Origin: Penelope pileata
Lineage: Eukaryota > Chordata > Aves > Galliformes > Cracidae
DNA: 64,000 nucleotides
Reading direction: 5' to 3'
Assembly (NCBI GenBank): GCA_013396635.1
Contig: WBMW01003950.1
Span: 1,899,308-1,963,307, forward strand
The notes beneath the pieces are model-generated. The model ran no database searches. It was given only the letters and a program-made list of their open reading frames with translations, and had not been told where the DNA came from. The position numbers and the translations under genes were made by a program. Below, in pieces: positions 22,705 through 34,981 of this stretch. Numbering within the stretch: position 1 is the first letter of the stretch; each line of letters starts with the position of its first letter.

Positions 22705-25700
22705 ATCTGAGAAGCTTTCTTTTGTATGTGCAAACATAGCTATTAGATCTACTTCTAAGACTATAAAAGATGATGAAACTGATCTACACATTTGATTTTG
22801 CTAAAATATCTAGAGTTCAGTTTCTTCAGCACAACAAATATGGAATCATGTCATCAAAAACTGACAATTTGTGTTGTGTGCTGTGGAGGTTTGAAGCTTG
22901 TTTTTGCCCCTGTCAAATGTAATTCTCTGCAGTGAAGGCCACCTCAGTGAAGGGGAGGTTGAGTTTGCTCTTAGGTGGTCAGTCACATTACCTGTGTGGC
23001 TAGTTTTTTGTTGGGGTTGATTAATTTGTCTTTGTGTATGTTGGACAAAAACTGTCTCCATGTGAACTGAAGGACAGTTATGTTTTCTTCATTCTGCTGA
23101 ACTCTTCACGTTGTAGTGTCATGTACTGTGGAATATACAGCAAAGCCATGTGAAATTAATTTTGGTCCTGAAAACTGGAATAAGAATGACATTTCCGGAA
23201 TTCCTCACTTACCTTATTATCTTTTTTCTTGTTTAGAAAAACATTTTCAAAGGGACAGGTAAAGCAAACGTTGTGATGTTTGTTATGGCAAACAGTTTGG
23301 CTTTCAGTGGTGCATTTAATGCCCTGCATAGCTTCAGTTTTTGAGAGCACACTCTTCTCCCCAGCTTTTGCCAGAGGTTCATTCCTTTGCCAGCCTGCTT
23401 TGCCATTGAGGAGGGAGAGGTAGAAATAATGAACTGCTGCCACAAGATCTCCATCTGGTTTCACGCAGTGTGACACGGCTTCAGAAGTTTGTGAAACAAG
23501 CATGGAGTGGCTGAGAAGACTCCTGGCTGTGTGGGATGACTGCTGCTGATTGCAGAGCAGTAGAGTGATGAAAGTCCCTTTTTTATAGGGATTTGTGCGG
23601 TGCCTAGGTATGTATCTGCTTGAGACAACTTGCTTGGAAAAGTCCTCCTGTTCTGAGGACCTGTGATTCAGTTTTCATAGTAAGTGGTGATCGTATGGTG
23701 TGTGGGAGAGGTGAGGCTGCATCTCCAGCAGCGGGAGAGAATGGAGGTGCTGCTTTCACTAGCAGTGAAATATTAAATGAGCTCAGCTGTAAAGCCTCTC
23801 TCTTGAAGATTAACCTGCTGATAGGAAGAGTCAGCTGTGTAAATAAAAAGTTTTATTCATGAAATTGACCGTTGTCCAGAGTTGAGGAGTAAAAGAGAGC
23901 TCATTCACTTTGAAAAACGATGCTGAAGCCAAACCATTCCTCAGATTTTCAAATTCTCCCAACTTCAAGTGGAACTGAAAACAGACTTTCAGTGACATTG
24001 TTGAAACAGTCATGCTGATAAATCTTAGGTTTTCTCTCAGTAAAATTTAAAAGAGAAATCAAAATACTGAAGCGGATGCTTGATCTTAATGTAAAAACTG
24101 CAGCTTTTTTATGGTGTAATTTTGACTCAAGATGGCAATTTAAAGAGAACTGAAGTCCCTCAGACTTGCTTAGACAACTCTAAATCTGGTGTTTTAAATT
24201 TACTGCTATAACCCAAAAGGGGATGCTACAATCTGAGAAATGACACTGCAGTCATACAAAAATGTATTCAGGGAAGCATGCACCTTGTTTATTTATTTTT
24301 GATGTGTCTAAAGGCAATGATCAATTTGATCAATTTGCAAAAGATGCTGCAAAATGCAAAGAAGGTATGAGGAATGAGATCTTGCTGCCTGTTCAAACAC
24401 TGAGGACAGGTGAGGGAAGGAAGAAGGAAAGCTCACTGGATTAAACCATCCTAAAATTCTGATATATAGGAGTTGTTCATACCTGTAAATATTGAGATTG
24501 AATAGGCATTTTAAAGAGTAGATGGTGAAAGTTAGGGATTTGCAGCTGACTTCTGTTTGATAAACAGCTGTGGTAGCTAATGTGTTCTGCAGTATCTGAG
24601 GTGTGTGCGTTAGTCACCTGGTGAGTTGCGTACACGTAAGTCAAATGCATAGACCTTGTGGTTTAGCGTGGATTTTGAATCTGTCACTAAGCTTAATTTT
24701 AAAGTGGTTAATTTCAGTGGAAGTGCAGTGTCTTATTCTTCATTTCCATGGTGACTATTGTTGCAGTGGTCATGTAACAATGAAGAGGCTGTTAATATTC
24801 TCACTCTGTGGTAGCCGAAACCTTTGGACACCATTTAAAAAAAAAAGTGGGAAAAAATATATAACAGGAACTTAAAGGGTTAAGAAACAGACAAACAAAC
24901 AAAAACGACCAAAAAACCCCTCGAAACCAAAAATAGACTGTTGCCGAGTTAGTAGGATAAAATCCCAGTCTGTCAAATTAATTTGCTTTGTCAGTTGCTT
25001 TCAGCCATGAATTGTTGGAAGTGGGCTACCCTGGTTGCCATGCAGGTTGTTTCCTGCAGCATAGGGAGGTGCTACTGAGTTGTGGTAGGTGCCTGCCTGT
25101 AACGTGAGCTCGTGGTGAATTGATTACTCCGTGGTATCATTGAAATTAAACCTCTGGAAGCAGCAAGTTGACCGCGCAGCTGGTTTGCAGGAGTTGAGGG
25201 TTGTTACTGTTTGATTTCTGAAACAAGATGGCTCATTCTAAAACGAGCTTTCTCTTTAATCAATAGAAATTAGGAACAATTTTACTTGGATCGTTTGCTA
25301 AGCTTTCAGAAATGAGAATTGATGAACAGAACAGAAATAATAATTATTGAGCAGCTAACCCTTCGTGTGCTAGCTCTTAGTTCAGCTACATGCATGAAGC
25401 AATGGATCGTGTTTTGGTTTGTTGGCTGTTCAACTTAGGCTTAAGCCCCATTAGCCTCTTACTCGTGGTGTATTGTTGATTGGAAAATCTAATTGATTGA
25501 ACTTACTATGTCTGTAATCTATCATTGAAGGCTAAAGAGAAAAATTGTCTCTGAGGGAACGTGCATCACACAGATGCAGTGTGGCTGATGTTAGGGAGTG
25601 GGGCAGGATCTCCATACTGACACCTCTCTTGGATTGTGCTGTAATGTGACTGCTGCAAGAATCTGTTAAAAATCCATGGTTAGATTTTTGATTTTAATCT

Positions 25701-26654
25701 TAATGTCTAGGAGTTTTATTAGTTTTAGGCTTTAGTCTGGATTCTGTGTTTGGCCAGAAGTATCACACTGTTTTGCTGATGCATAACTAGAGATAGGTAA
25801 TGGTGAAAAGTTGGATTGACAGGCTCCATCACAGCTTGTCTGCTGAATTCAGTAGCAGTAAGATTTCTTGTAGCCCAGTTCGGTACGTGGCAGTAGTCAC
25901 ACACACCTCTTCACAGGGCCTCTGCCTCTTCAGTGTCATGTAGCAGAATGAAGAGGTGAATGCTCTTTCGGAGCGTTCTGCCTAATTGCATGTTCTGTCT
26001 CTGTCAGTGCATCCAGTTCTTGCAGTGAAGTCTGCTTCAGCAAATGCAGTTCAGTCAATAGGAGCTCTGTTTGAATTCTGTTGGCGTTAATGGATTTATG
26101 AATGGAAATTTGAAGGTATTCTTAACTGGTTATGGATAGGGAATTAGGGGATGTTTTTTGAATTTGGGGCAGAACTATGTACATATGAGATACTTTAATA
26201 AGAACACACCATGCTGGCAAGTTGTGCTGTGCTGGAAGGAGCGGCATCCTGCTGGCTCGGTGTCCCCTGAAGCCCCCTGGTGCTGCTGCTGGCCCCGTTT
26301 CATTTAGACTCTGATCTTTCAGCAGTAGTTCCAGAGTAATTGCTTGGTCTCAGCTGCAGAATCTCCCTCCAGTGTTTCTGCCAAGCAGTGCATGTATTCC
26401 CCCTCACGTTCAAACCATTGCTGAAGTCAGACCAAAGGCATGTGTGGCCTCGTCTCCTTACATCTTGCACAGACTTCATGTTTCTCTCACATGGAGTCAC
26501 GACTCCTGTGCTTGGTGCTTCTTCAAGAAGCCTGCATTTCAGAATCGGAATCTGACATCAGCCCCCTCACTAGATCAGCTGGGGATGTGTGCGCGCACAG
26601 ATACAGCTGTATTGCTTGTATGTATACATACCTGTGTGTATCTCTTTCTTAAAG

Positions 26655-26772
26655 ATATGGACGTTGGTAGTTGGCTACCTGCTGATGGTTTCATTCAAGT
26701 GGAATGTCAGCACCGAACGTTACCTAAAAGCAATCTCCGTCCCTGTCTGGATCATGCTGCTCTTTCACTTAG
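26655..26772 (+). CDS. TMEM245: TMEM245 exon 2 (E2)
   Basis: Starts in phase 0 and encodes 39 codons plus one base (IWTLVVGYLLMVSFKWNVST at the start, VPVWIMLLFHL at the end), residues 92-130 of the visible protein. Two hydrophobic segments, WTLVVGYLLMVSF and ISVPVWIMLLFHLA, are membrane helices; the charged link KWNVSTERYLK between them carries a possible N-glycosylation site (NVS). Acceptor cttaaag at 26648-26654, donor gtgagt from 26773. Confidence 0.96.
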
Positions 26773-27933
26773 GTGAGTAACAAGAAGTTAGTTTTCTAAT
26801 GTGTCCATTATGATTCTGTTGTCTCAAAAGCAAGGCTTCTCTTGCTTTTTCTCTGAGTCTTTGTGATGGAGTCTCACCTGAGCTGCAGGCTCTTTCCTCT
26901 GCTCAGTAACTCTGGCTGCACGTAGCCAACAGGGAGCCTTGGAGTAAGGAATGGGACGGGCATCATGGAGCTAAGCAGTTTGTCTGCCACTCCTGCCACC
27001 CCGTGTGTGTTCACTGGGGTTTCCCTTTAGTTGGCTCTTGCAGTAACAGACCCGTTACTGGCTCCCTGACAGCAGAGAAGGCTTGGGGTCACCTGTGGGT
27101 GGTTTTAGACTTTCACCTGCGATGATTTTGATACATATTATTTTTAAATTCTAATTTTCTTTTAAACTTGCCATTAACAAAGGCTGAAGCTTTAAGATAC
27201 ATTTAACGGTAGTAATAGAAGCAAGAAAACCTAGCTGTCAGCACTCATTAAGCAAGTCTGTATCAGCAATAGCAAATAAATCTATCAGTAATCTATATAA
27301 TCTGTAATGCAAATAGAAGATTATAGTAATCTGTTTATATAAATACAAGATCATACTAGTCTTAGTATGAAATCGATCTTACATATTTAATATAACAATG
27401 TCAGATTACGTTATCATGTGAGAGTTTATGGTGGCAGTGTTATGCAAATAATAAAACGATGGAAGATTTCAGACCATGCTTCATGATTTACTTGGCTTTA
27501 TCAGCAAATTTCCAGGGTTCTGATGAACATACAGACACATTTTGTTGAAATCTGTAGCTGCAGACTGTGACTTTGCATTAGCTTATGTTTCGTAGTCTTG
27601 CATTTTCTGGTTTGATTCTGATTTCTAAAATGTTTTCACTTCTTATATATCTTAATGTAATTTTATGTGTTTTAAAAATTGTTCTCTAAGGTGTATCAGC
27701 GTAGTTTAAAGTCACTGACATTAGAAATGATAACAGCTTGGTTTATTAATAGAGAAACTTGTTCACCTGTTTTTCCTATTCTTTCATGAGAATGCAGGAA
27801 TCCTGCTTGCTTTATGACTCTTAGTTTCTGTCTAGGTTGTTCTTGGTTAGTGGGGTACTTTTCTTGGTTTTGCTAAGTGTAGTGTTTATTAATGGTGTAA
27901 TTTTTTTTTTGGCAAAAATACTGTATCTTTCAG
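26773..27933 (+). other. TMEM245: TMEM245 intron 2
   Basis: About 1.2 kb. An A/T-rich middle (27270-27420) repeats words such as taatct and contains a 7-bp-stem hairpin at 27352-27369. No exon or transposon recognised. Confidence 0.85.
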
Positions 27934-28035
27934 CTTCCGTGGCAGGTTCCTGGAGAATTCCTGTGTTCCTTGTTATAGTTGTTCTGATGACTGTAGGCAT
28001 GTTGCATGAACAGCAGAATGGACAGGAGTCTTCTG
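27934..28035 (+). CDS. TMEM245: TMEM245 exon 3 (E3)
   Basis: A 102-nt exon, split codon at both ends (phase 1-1), encoding ASVAGSWRIPVFLVIVVLMT and then VGMLHEQQNGQESSG. It supplies one membrane helix (IPVFLVIVVLMTVGML) and the start of a polar loop rich in Q, E, N and S. Acceptor tatctttcag, donor gtaaga. Because it is phase-symmetric, skipping it would keep the frame but remove a helix and change the topology. Confidence 0.96.
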
Positions 28036-29001
28036 GTAAGAAATGAGTCACTATTTCTTTTTTGATTGGAGGCAAATATATGCAGAGTCGAAAGAATCTG
28101 GATTGTATTACTGTAAATTCAATCTTGTATGGATTAGAAGAATTTACTGTAAGATTTTAGTACGTTTGTTTCAAAGTGATTTATGTGTGCTGAAATGAAT
28201 CTTTGGTTCTTTACAGAAAATCTTTGAAATTGATAGTTTCCTTTTCTTAGCAAAGTCGTGACTCATTATCAGGACCCATCCCTTTTAACTACAACATTTA
28301 GAATTTATTTTGATAATTTAAGGTTAGAGAATCCCATGTGTATCTTCAAGCATAAAGCAAGCCCAGGAAATTAGGAACAAAGGCTAATTTTGAAAGAAAT
28401 GTACAGTATGGGTTTAGTAGCTCCAGTAGTGCTGTGTGTGAGAGAAACTGAGACAAATCCATCCAGCAAGCTTCTCAGTCATTTCTGGTTAATATATCAG
28501 TTTTTTAATTGTACGGTTTGTGTTTAGACTTTGAGAAAAACAATTTTCTCCTGTTGCGAGTTAATTTTGCGTAAAATTAATTAATTGTCAGCCGTTCCTG
28601 TCTAGTAGTAGTTGTACAATTATTTTAGGAAACTTCTTTCCTATCTTGCTGTTCTAGTTTTCTTCAAAGTTGTCATCATCTTGTGGTTAGTAAAATTGAC
28701 TATCTGGTATCTTTAGATTAAGCAGACTGCCAGCAACTCCAAATGACTTTGTCAGTAGAAGTTGACTAGCAAGGAGGGTGTAAATAACTGCTTTTGTGTT
28801 TTGCCTCCAGTAGTATTGTAATGCTAAAATTAATAGTATTCATGTTTGATCATATTGACATAGATAAGACATATTGAAAACTAACAGTATCTATCTATAT
28901 AATGTCTTGTATTTGACAGCTTCAATGGATATCAAGAAACACATAAAACATCTTAAGGCTTGACCTTTTTTAAAATTTACATACACATATATATTTTACA
29001 G
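28036..29001 (+). other. TMEM245: TMEM245 intron 3
   Basis: Just under 1 kb, A/T-rich, donor gtaaga, acceptor atattttacag. Nothing else recognised. Confidence 0.85.
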
Positions 29002-29109
29002 GGGCAGAGCTTCCTGGCCAGATGATTTCCATTGCTGCTTCAACAATTGCCATGGCGATTTCCATGACAGAAGATGAATCCAGTAGTGAACGTTCCTCAC
29101 AACCCTCAG
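29002..29109 (+). CDS. TMEM245: TMEM245 exon 4 (E4)
   Basis: A 108-nt phase 1-1 exon encoding GAELPGQMISIAASTIAMAI, then SMTEDESSSERSSQPS. It continues the polar, acidic and serine-rich loop that links the N-terminal helices to the middle of the protein; the SMTEDESSSE stretch looks suitable for casein-kinase-type phosphorylation, which is inference. The donor gtgact is weaker than consensus. The first half matches mammalian TMEM245 well, the serine-rich tail less so. Confidence 0.94.
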
Positions 29110-32100
29110 GTGACTGAATTCTCTGTAAGAAAACATTTAAATTTGCTCTAAAGGCATGACATTAGAGGGAGTTAAGAACAAATTTCAGAATAGTCCCTCT
29201 CCATTCCTAACAAAATAGTACATTTATATCTAAGTGATCTGTCTGTTTTTAAAAGTGCTAAGAAGACAATATGTAAAATCTGGCTTTGAAATTAGAGTAT
29301 GGGGTATCTGTACATTTAGAAGACCTGACTAGCAAATTATTTTTTTCTTTCTTTCAGAATGAGGGCATTTTTCCTACTAATCTTTATTTATTTATTTTAC
29401 TCCTCTTTAATTTATTGGCAGTTACAGGATGTAACTAGATTTCTGGAGCAGGTACAGACAGGCAAGAATAACTTTTTCTGTATGTCGCAATGACAAAAAA
29501 TGTTGCCGCAGTATAAAAAGAGATGAATGTCTCTAGTGAGTTTACTTGACAATATGTAGCTTGAGTCATGATGTTTCATTTGCAATAACAGAACTAGAAA
29601 TCTGCAATACATGGCTTGAAATGTAAAGAGCTGCCAGGAGGTTGTCCATCTCTGGTTTTGAGCTTTACCATTGTTTTTCTGGGTAGACCATGATGGAATG
29701 GAGTGGGGTACTTGAAAAATAGGCTGTTATGGAGATCTGGCAATTGAAAGGTTTCATCAGTTTCCTGTGAAACGGGTCATTCAACTTGACAGAATATAAA
29801 CTTTCAAAGCCTCAACTTGAAATTGACTGTCTGAGTGGTCTACTTGAAGACAGGATGTTCTTTATATTGTCTGTAATGAGTGAATTGTGAAGAGGAGGAA
29901 ACAGTGAGTGTGAAGGAGAGAATGCTTTGAGCATGTAGCATTAAAAGTTTCTGTCTAAAGGCTGGCTTTTGTGAAAGTAAAAAGTTACTTCAGCTGCTGG
30001 CTAAAACGATTGATTCAGAAACCTTTTGTTGAAACACACTTCCAAATTTTAAATATGTCAAACTGTATTTGAAAACAAGCTCATTTTTAAAATATAAAAA
30101 CGGCAGCTTGAGGCAGCTTGCTCTTTCCTCATTGTTTCTAGGTTTTACAAGACTATCATGAAAATAAATACAAAACCCCATAAACATGTCCTGAAATTTG
30201 AAAATGGAGCATCATGGTGACAGTTTTCTTGTATTACTGTCTCTTACTGTTAATTTTGGAAATGAGAAGCTTTTATTAGCTGGATTTTGGATGTTTGGTC
30301 AAGGGACAGTTTCCCACAGACGTGATGTGTAAATGGTTGTGTTTCTTCTTCTTTCTTCCTTTTTTTTTTTTTTTTTTTTAAACTTACAAGTTTTAATGTC
30401 TTTTCCTCTATAAGACAATTTTTCTGTTTTTGACTTGTAACCTTCTCTCTTGGATGAAAGAAAACTACAACAGTTTTACAAAGGTGCATTTTTTAGTGAG
30501 TGTTTTTTTACTTATTTTTTTGAAGCAGTTAACCAGATTTTTTTTTTTTTGTCTTGTGAACGTTGTTGTTATTTTCCTTCACATCAGGAAAAGAGCAAAT
30601 ACAGTTTCCTGTTTACTTCCAATAATAGTTAAAATACTTTTTCAACAATCTCTTAGGAAGCAGCGTTCTATTCTGTGATAACTGTTGCTTTGGTCATCTT
30701 TGGTTTGGATCTTCTGCACAAATGGTGATTCTTATACAGCAGAAGGTTTGATCTGCAAGGTTAAGAAACTGCAACTCTTGTTTTTCTTCCATTACAATTT
30801 TTGTTTGTTTTAGTGTCTTGCTTTGAAACTTGTAATGTAATACGCATCTACTGGTTTGCTGAGGAGCACTCCACCAGAGCCATATGCTGTATTTGGCTGC
30901 TTGCTGAGTTCCTTCTTTCAGATTGTCTCCTGTAATCCCTTTGGGAATATTCCAAAATTCCACCAGATATGTTACCAGCAACCGGCTGATGTTTCTGTCG
31001 TCTCCCCAGTGTCTATCAGTTGGGTGAATCAGTAGACCTGCTCTATAGAACTAGTTAGGTTGGGAAGTGCTTATAAGCTCTAAAAATATTTTGCCGGGCT
31101 TGTAGAACACCTGTGCAGATTTCCACAACAAAAGAAGAGCATTCATCCAGTGTGTGGGCTGCAAAATGTATTACTGGCCACTACTGTTCATGTACAACAA
31201 ATCTGTCTTTTCTACACTGGAGCTATTATACTTGAGTCCAGGAGTATTTTTCGTGAAGATACATTGAACCTAAAATTGCATGTGTGAAGTGTGGTTATTT
31301 TTTTATATGCATGTAGGATATGGTAATACAGTTTCTAAATCGCTTTTTCTTCATGAGGAGGAGAGTGACTGGTGTTGATGTGACGTAAGTCCTGTGTTCA
31401 CTGCTTCCCTGCTGTTGTGCGTACCAACACAGGAAATTGCCTTTTATTGTTCAGCACAGAGTAGCTCTTCAAATTTTCTTGGGTCCCCATTCTCCTACCA
31501 TGGCTGTAAATGTTTTTTCAAATAACGTTTCATGGGAAACTTCTGCATTTTGCCAGATGGGGTCTCAGTAAAAGTTGATACTAGTGTTCTTAGAGAGAAT
31601 TTGTACGTAGAGTGGCCAAAAATGGAGTTGGGTATTAGGCAGATTTATCAACTAGAAAGTCAAGAATAAATGATGCAAAAATGCTATGTTCTATTTACAG
31701 GAGTTTTAATTTGGACATAGTATTTTTGCCTGAAGTGACTATATGCTGTTTATTCTTAAGTGCCTTTTTTTTAACCTAACAACCCACTTTTTTTTTTTAA
31801 TTCATCTTCATTGATTTATAAATGAATGACAACATTTGTTATCCACTAATCTGTGCTTGCTTTTGTTACCAAAATAAGACAATTTAGGATCACAGTGAGT
31901 GCTCCATTTGTAATGGGAATGTTCAAAAAAGAAAGTGTAGTAAGAAGTTTGTAAATATAAGCATCTTCTTCAATTTATGCTGTTTTTTTTTTTGTTTAGA
32001 TGAGATTTGAGCAAATTTAAGTTTTCTTTTTGAGTCCTAAAAAAGATTTAAGACACAGATTTCTGCTTTCCTACTGAAAGGAAAATGTACTCTGTGGTTT

Positions 32101-32436
32101 TCAGGGTTTTGTGGTTATTTGCTAAAATAAATTTAGCTTGTAATGTACTTGCAGCAATAGGAGGCCTCCTGGGAGCTGTAGCATCTCTTCTCTCCTCCTT
32201 TCCCCACTGACTGACATGCTGTTGCATGATATGAGAAAGTCTGTATAGCCCTGTTCTAGCTTTTCAAAATACAGATCAGTGTCAAGGCTGTCCCTGTCAT
32301 CTAGTGAGATTGCAAATTAAAAAACAAACAAAAAAATGAACAGCAGGATTAATTGGCTCTAGGGAGCAGTATTCTGTTCTGTGGTGAACATTAATTTGGT
32401 AACTTCTGCTTCTTTGTTTGCTTTTGTTTGCTTTAG
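29110..32436 (+). other. TMEM245: TMEM245 intron 4
   Basis: About 3.3 kb, A/T-rich, with a T-run at 30359-30379 and other T-runs near 30538, 31790 and 31983. Acceptor tttgctttag. No exon, RNA gene or assignable transposon. Confidence 0.8.
30359..30379. repeat. Poly(T) tract
   Basis: About 21 consecutive Ts following a C/T-rich run in intron 4. Simple sequence; no attached retroposon recognised. Confidence 0.85.
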
Positions 32437-32649
32437 GTGCGACGGAAGGTGATCATCCTCCACAAGCTTCTGCATCTTTCTCCTCCTCATCGTCTTCTTC
32501 TGGGAGCAGACAAAGACCTGAGATTGGATCTCTTCTTAAAAAAAAGAAAACGAGTGATGTTTACTTTGTTACACTTGTGTGGGCCATTGTCATTGTCCAG
32601 ATCTGGCTAAATTTCTGGATCGTGCAGCTACTGCCTGTTCCCTTTGCAG
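32437..32649 (+). CDS. TMEM245: TMEM245 exon 5 (E5)
   Basis: The largest complete coding exon here (213 nt, phase 1-1, 71 codons). It begins with a variable linker (GATEGDHPPQASASF, then seven serines in a row before GSRQRPEIG), continues with a basic patch (LLKKKKTSD) and ends in a long hydrophobic region (VYFVTLVWAIVIVQIWLNFW) reading into IVQLLPVPFA. The linker differs from mammals, where it is longer and rich in S/P, while everything from RPEIG onward is conserved. The donor gtagca is weak. Residues about 201-271 of the visible protein. Confidence 0.96.
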
Positions 32650-33539
32650 GTAGCAATACAATTACTAGAAATGTTTTTTAAATGGTGACTTTGGATAGCC
32701 TTAGGCTTTGTGTAGAGTAAGAGGAAAAGCCGGTAGGCTTATGTAAGTTCTTTAAATTCAAAAGTTTTTCAAGACTTTCTGTTTTCAAGTGTTCAGAGTT
32801 CAAAAGCATTTATGTTCTCAATAAATTGTAGCTTCAAATAGGATTGATGTGTGCTATCTTTTACCGTGTCGTGGACAACTGTCATTGTAAAATTGCTGTC
32901 TCTGTTGGCTGTTGTTACTATGTATGTTACCTGAAATAATTTAGTATGTTGTAAATGGTATGTTCTAAGAATGCTTTTAGTTTGGATTACTTTGTTTGTC
33001 TTCCTCTTGATGTCTTGTCTTTCATGTTTCTGTACCTATAGATAGAAACTATTTTAGCTGTTATTCACTATTGAAGTACACAACTTGTACATCTGTTTTA
33101 ATTTCTACTGAAAATAGGTTGCTAGGTTCTGTAGACGAGTCACAAGATAAATTTGACTCTAATTCTAGCTCTGAGGTTAATTAGCTTTGTCACTTCACAT
33201 CTATATGCATCTGTTCTCTTACATATGAAGAAAGAATGGAATATTTGGTAGCTATCTGAAGAGCTTATTTAAAAGCTGAGTGCTGCTCCATTGTCCTTTC
33301 TTGGAGGGTGGAAGGGGAAGATAGGAACTCTAGAAGTAAGCGTGAACTACTACAAATCTGAAAGCCTTTTCTCCTCTCCGCCTGCTATAAAAACACAGCA
33401 AGTTGCCTGATCTCTTTGGATGTTTTCTCTAAACTATTTTTCTCTAAACACTGATTTTCAGCATTTTTTATATATCTGATGCAATTTACCCTTTTCCCAA
33501 GTTTGGTGGGTAGGCCCTAACAAGCAGCTCGAGTAGCCA

Positions 33540-33965
33540 CCAAACCTCTTACTCTGTCCTCTGGTGTGGGCTCATCCGTGGGCTGCAGTCCCTCTGGGGA
33601 GGCATCTGCTCAAGCGTCAGCCCTTCACAGGCCTCAGTCCCTCTGGGGGGTGTGCGTGCTCCACCATGGGGCACTTCTGCCTCTCTGGCTGTTTTGTTCC
33701 CTCTTGCTCTCTGTTTGTTCATCTTCTCCTTTTTCTCTCATATGTTCCCTCCTCCTCTCTCTTTCTAACATTTCTGCTCTTTTTTGAATATGCTTTCACA
33801 GAGGCAACACACACGGCTTATGGGCTCAGCAGTGGCCTGCAATGGGCCCATTGCAGAGCTGGCTGGAACCAACTGCATCTGGCACGGAGCAGTTCCTGGT
33901 CTCTTGCCTCAGAGGCCACTCTGCTACCAAAACTCAGATTTATACACTTGATACACAAAAACTTC
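33540..33965 (+). mobile_element. Degenerate avian LTR-like interspersed repeat
   Basis: Blocks such as cctctggtgtgggctcatcc, gtgggctgcagtccctctgg, atatgctttcacagaggcaa, gctggctggaaccaactgca and ctctgctaccaaaact occur in an order I recognise from a common bird repeat of LTR type. The copy is heavily diverged, and no internal retroviral coding sequence or second LTR is seen nearby, so it is probably an old solo LTR. The open frames crossing it are remnants of composition. The family name is not assigned. Confidence 0.6.
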
Positions 33966-34921
33966 ATAAACTGTCCAGTTGTCCATCTGGAAATCATGAA
34001 TACGCAGCCATGCTTATAGGTTTGAGGGGCTCTGAACTCTGAGAGGCATGGTGGAAGAAACAGCTGTACATTTGATAGTGACACTGCAGCTAAAGCTGAA
34101 GAGTAGTGGGATTGTTAGGCATATGAATAGCTGAACGCAGATTGAGAGAGAGTTTTGATCTTTGTTTCATACCCTTGCAGTAGCTGTGGAAGAAACTGCC
34201 CAGTTTTGGTGTCTGGGCATCGCGGGAAATAGTGATATTGGAGTGGTTGTAGCTCATAAATATGTTGTAAAAATGATAAAGGAGTTAGAAAATCAATTTT
34301 AATAACTTTCTGGAAGCAGAGCTGAGGTGGCCTAATTTGTTGAAGAGGAAAAAAATGTAAGAATGACACAATTGCTGTTTAGAAATACCTGCTTGGACGG
34401 GAGGGAAAAATGGACACAGTAATTTTGCATTGAGGCACACAACAGTGATTGGTTTTTAAGCTTGATCTGGACAAATCTGGATCAGAGCATGCATCCGTAA
34501 CTGAAATGGATGAATACTGCTGTTGCCAGTCCTTAAGTTTAAAGCAGCTACCTGAACAGTAAACTCAGGCCAAACCAGAAGTAAATTTTGAGAATATTTG
34601 TGACTTGCTGTCTTAGCAGTAATACTGGGCCCATAAGTGATTTTTCTTGGCATATAACTGATGAATATAACTCGATCACCACAAAAATGTTACGAGAAGG
34701 CAATATAATGATGAACAGAGCCCAGCTGAGACCAGTGGGTCACATCAAGTGTGAGAAGGCGAATGAGGATAAACCCAGGTTGATAAAAGAGAGGTAGTAT
34801 TAAAAATACTTAGTAGTGGAAAATAGCAAGGCTTGTAAAGCAAGTTTTCTTTCAACTTTCCAAGTTTAAGGAGATGAATAACTGAAATTCTGAGACCTGA
34901 AGGGGATTGCTTCTAGTATGT

Positions 34922-34981
34922 TAAAAAAAAAAAAAAGCCAAAAACAAAACAAAAACACAATAAAAACAACAACAAAAAACT
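34922..34981. repeat. A-rich low-complexity block
   Basis: An A-run followed by CAAAA and ACAACA units. Possibly an expanded tail of an old retroposon; nothing identifiable lies 5' of it. Confidence 0.75.

Larger units (their letters stand above)
16862..26654 (+). other. TMEM245: TMEM245 intron 1
   Basis: A 9.8-kb first intron from donor gtgagc to acceptor ctttcttaaag. Its first 300 bases belong to the CpG island. It contains the (TGTC)n run at 17229, a 28-bp tandem duplication at 18431, a short tandem duplication at 18993-19026, a CA-rich run near 24890-24930 and a minus-strand CR1 fragment at 22638. I see no additional exon. Confidence 0.85.

Noticed and set aside
33564..34019. 151-codon open frame on the + strand
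   Set aside because: Lies across the LTR-like repeat, with low-complexity leucine/serine composition.
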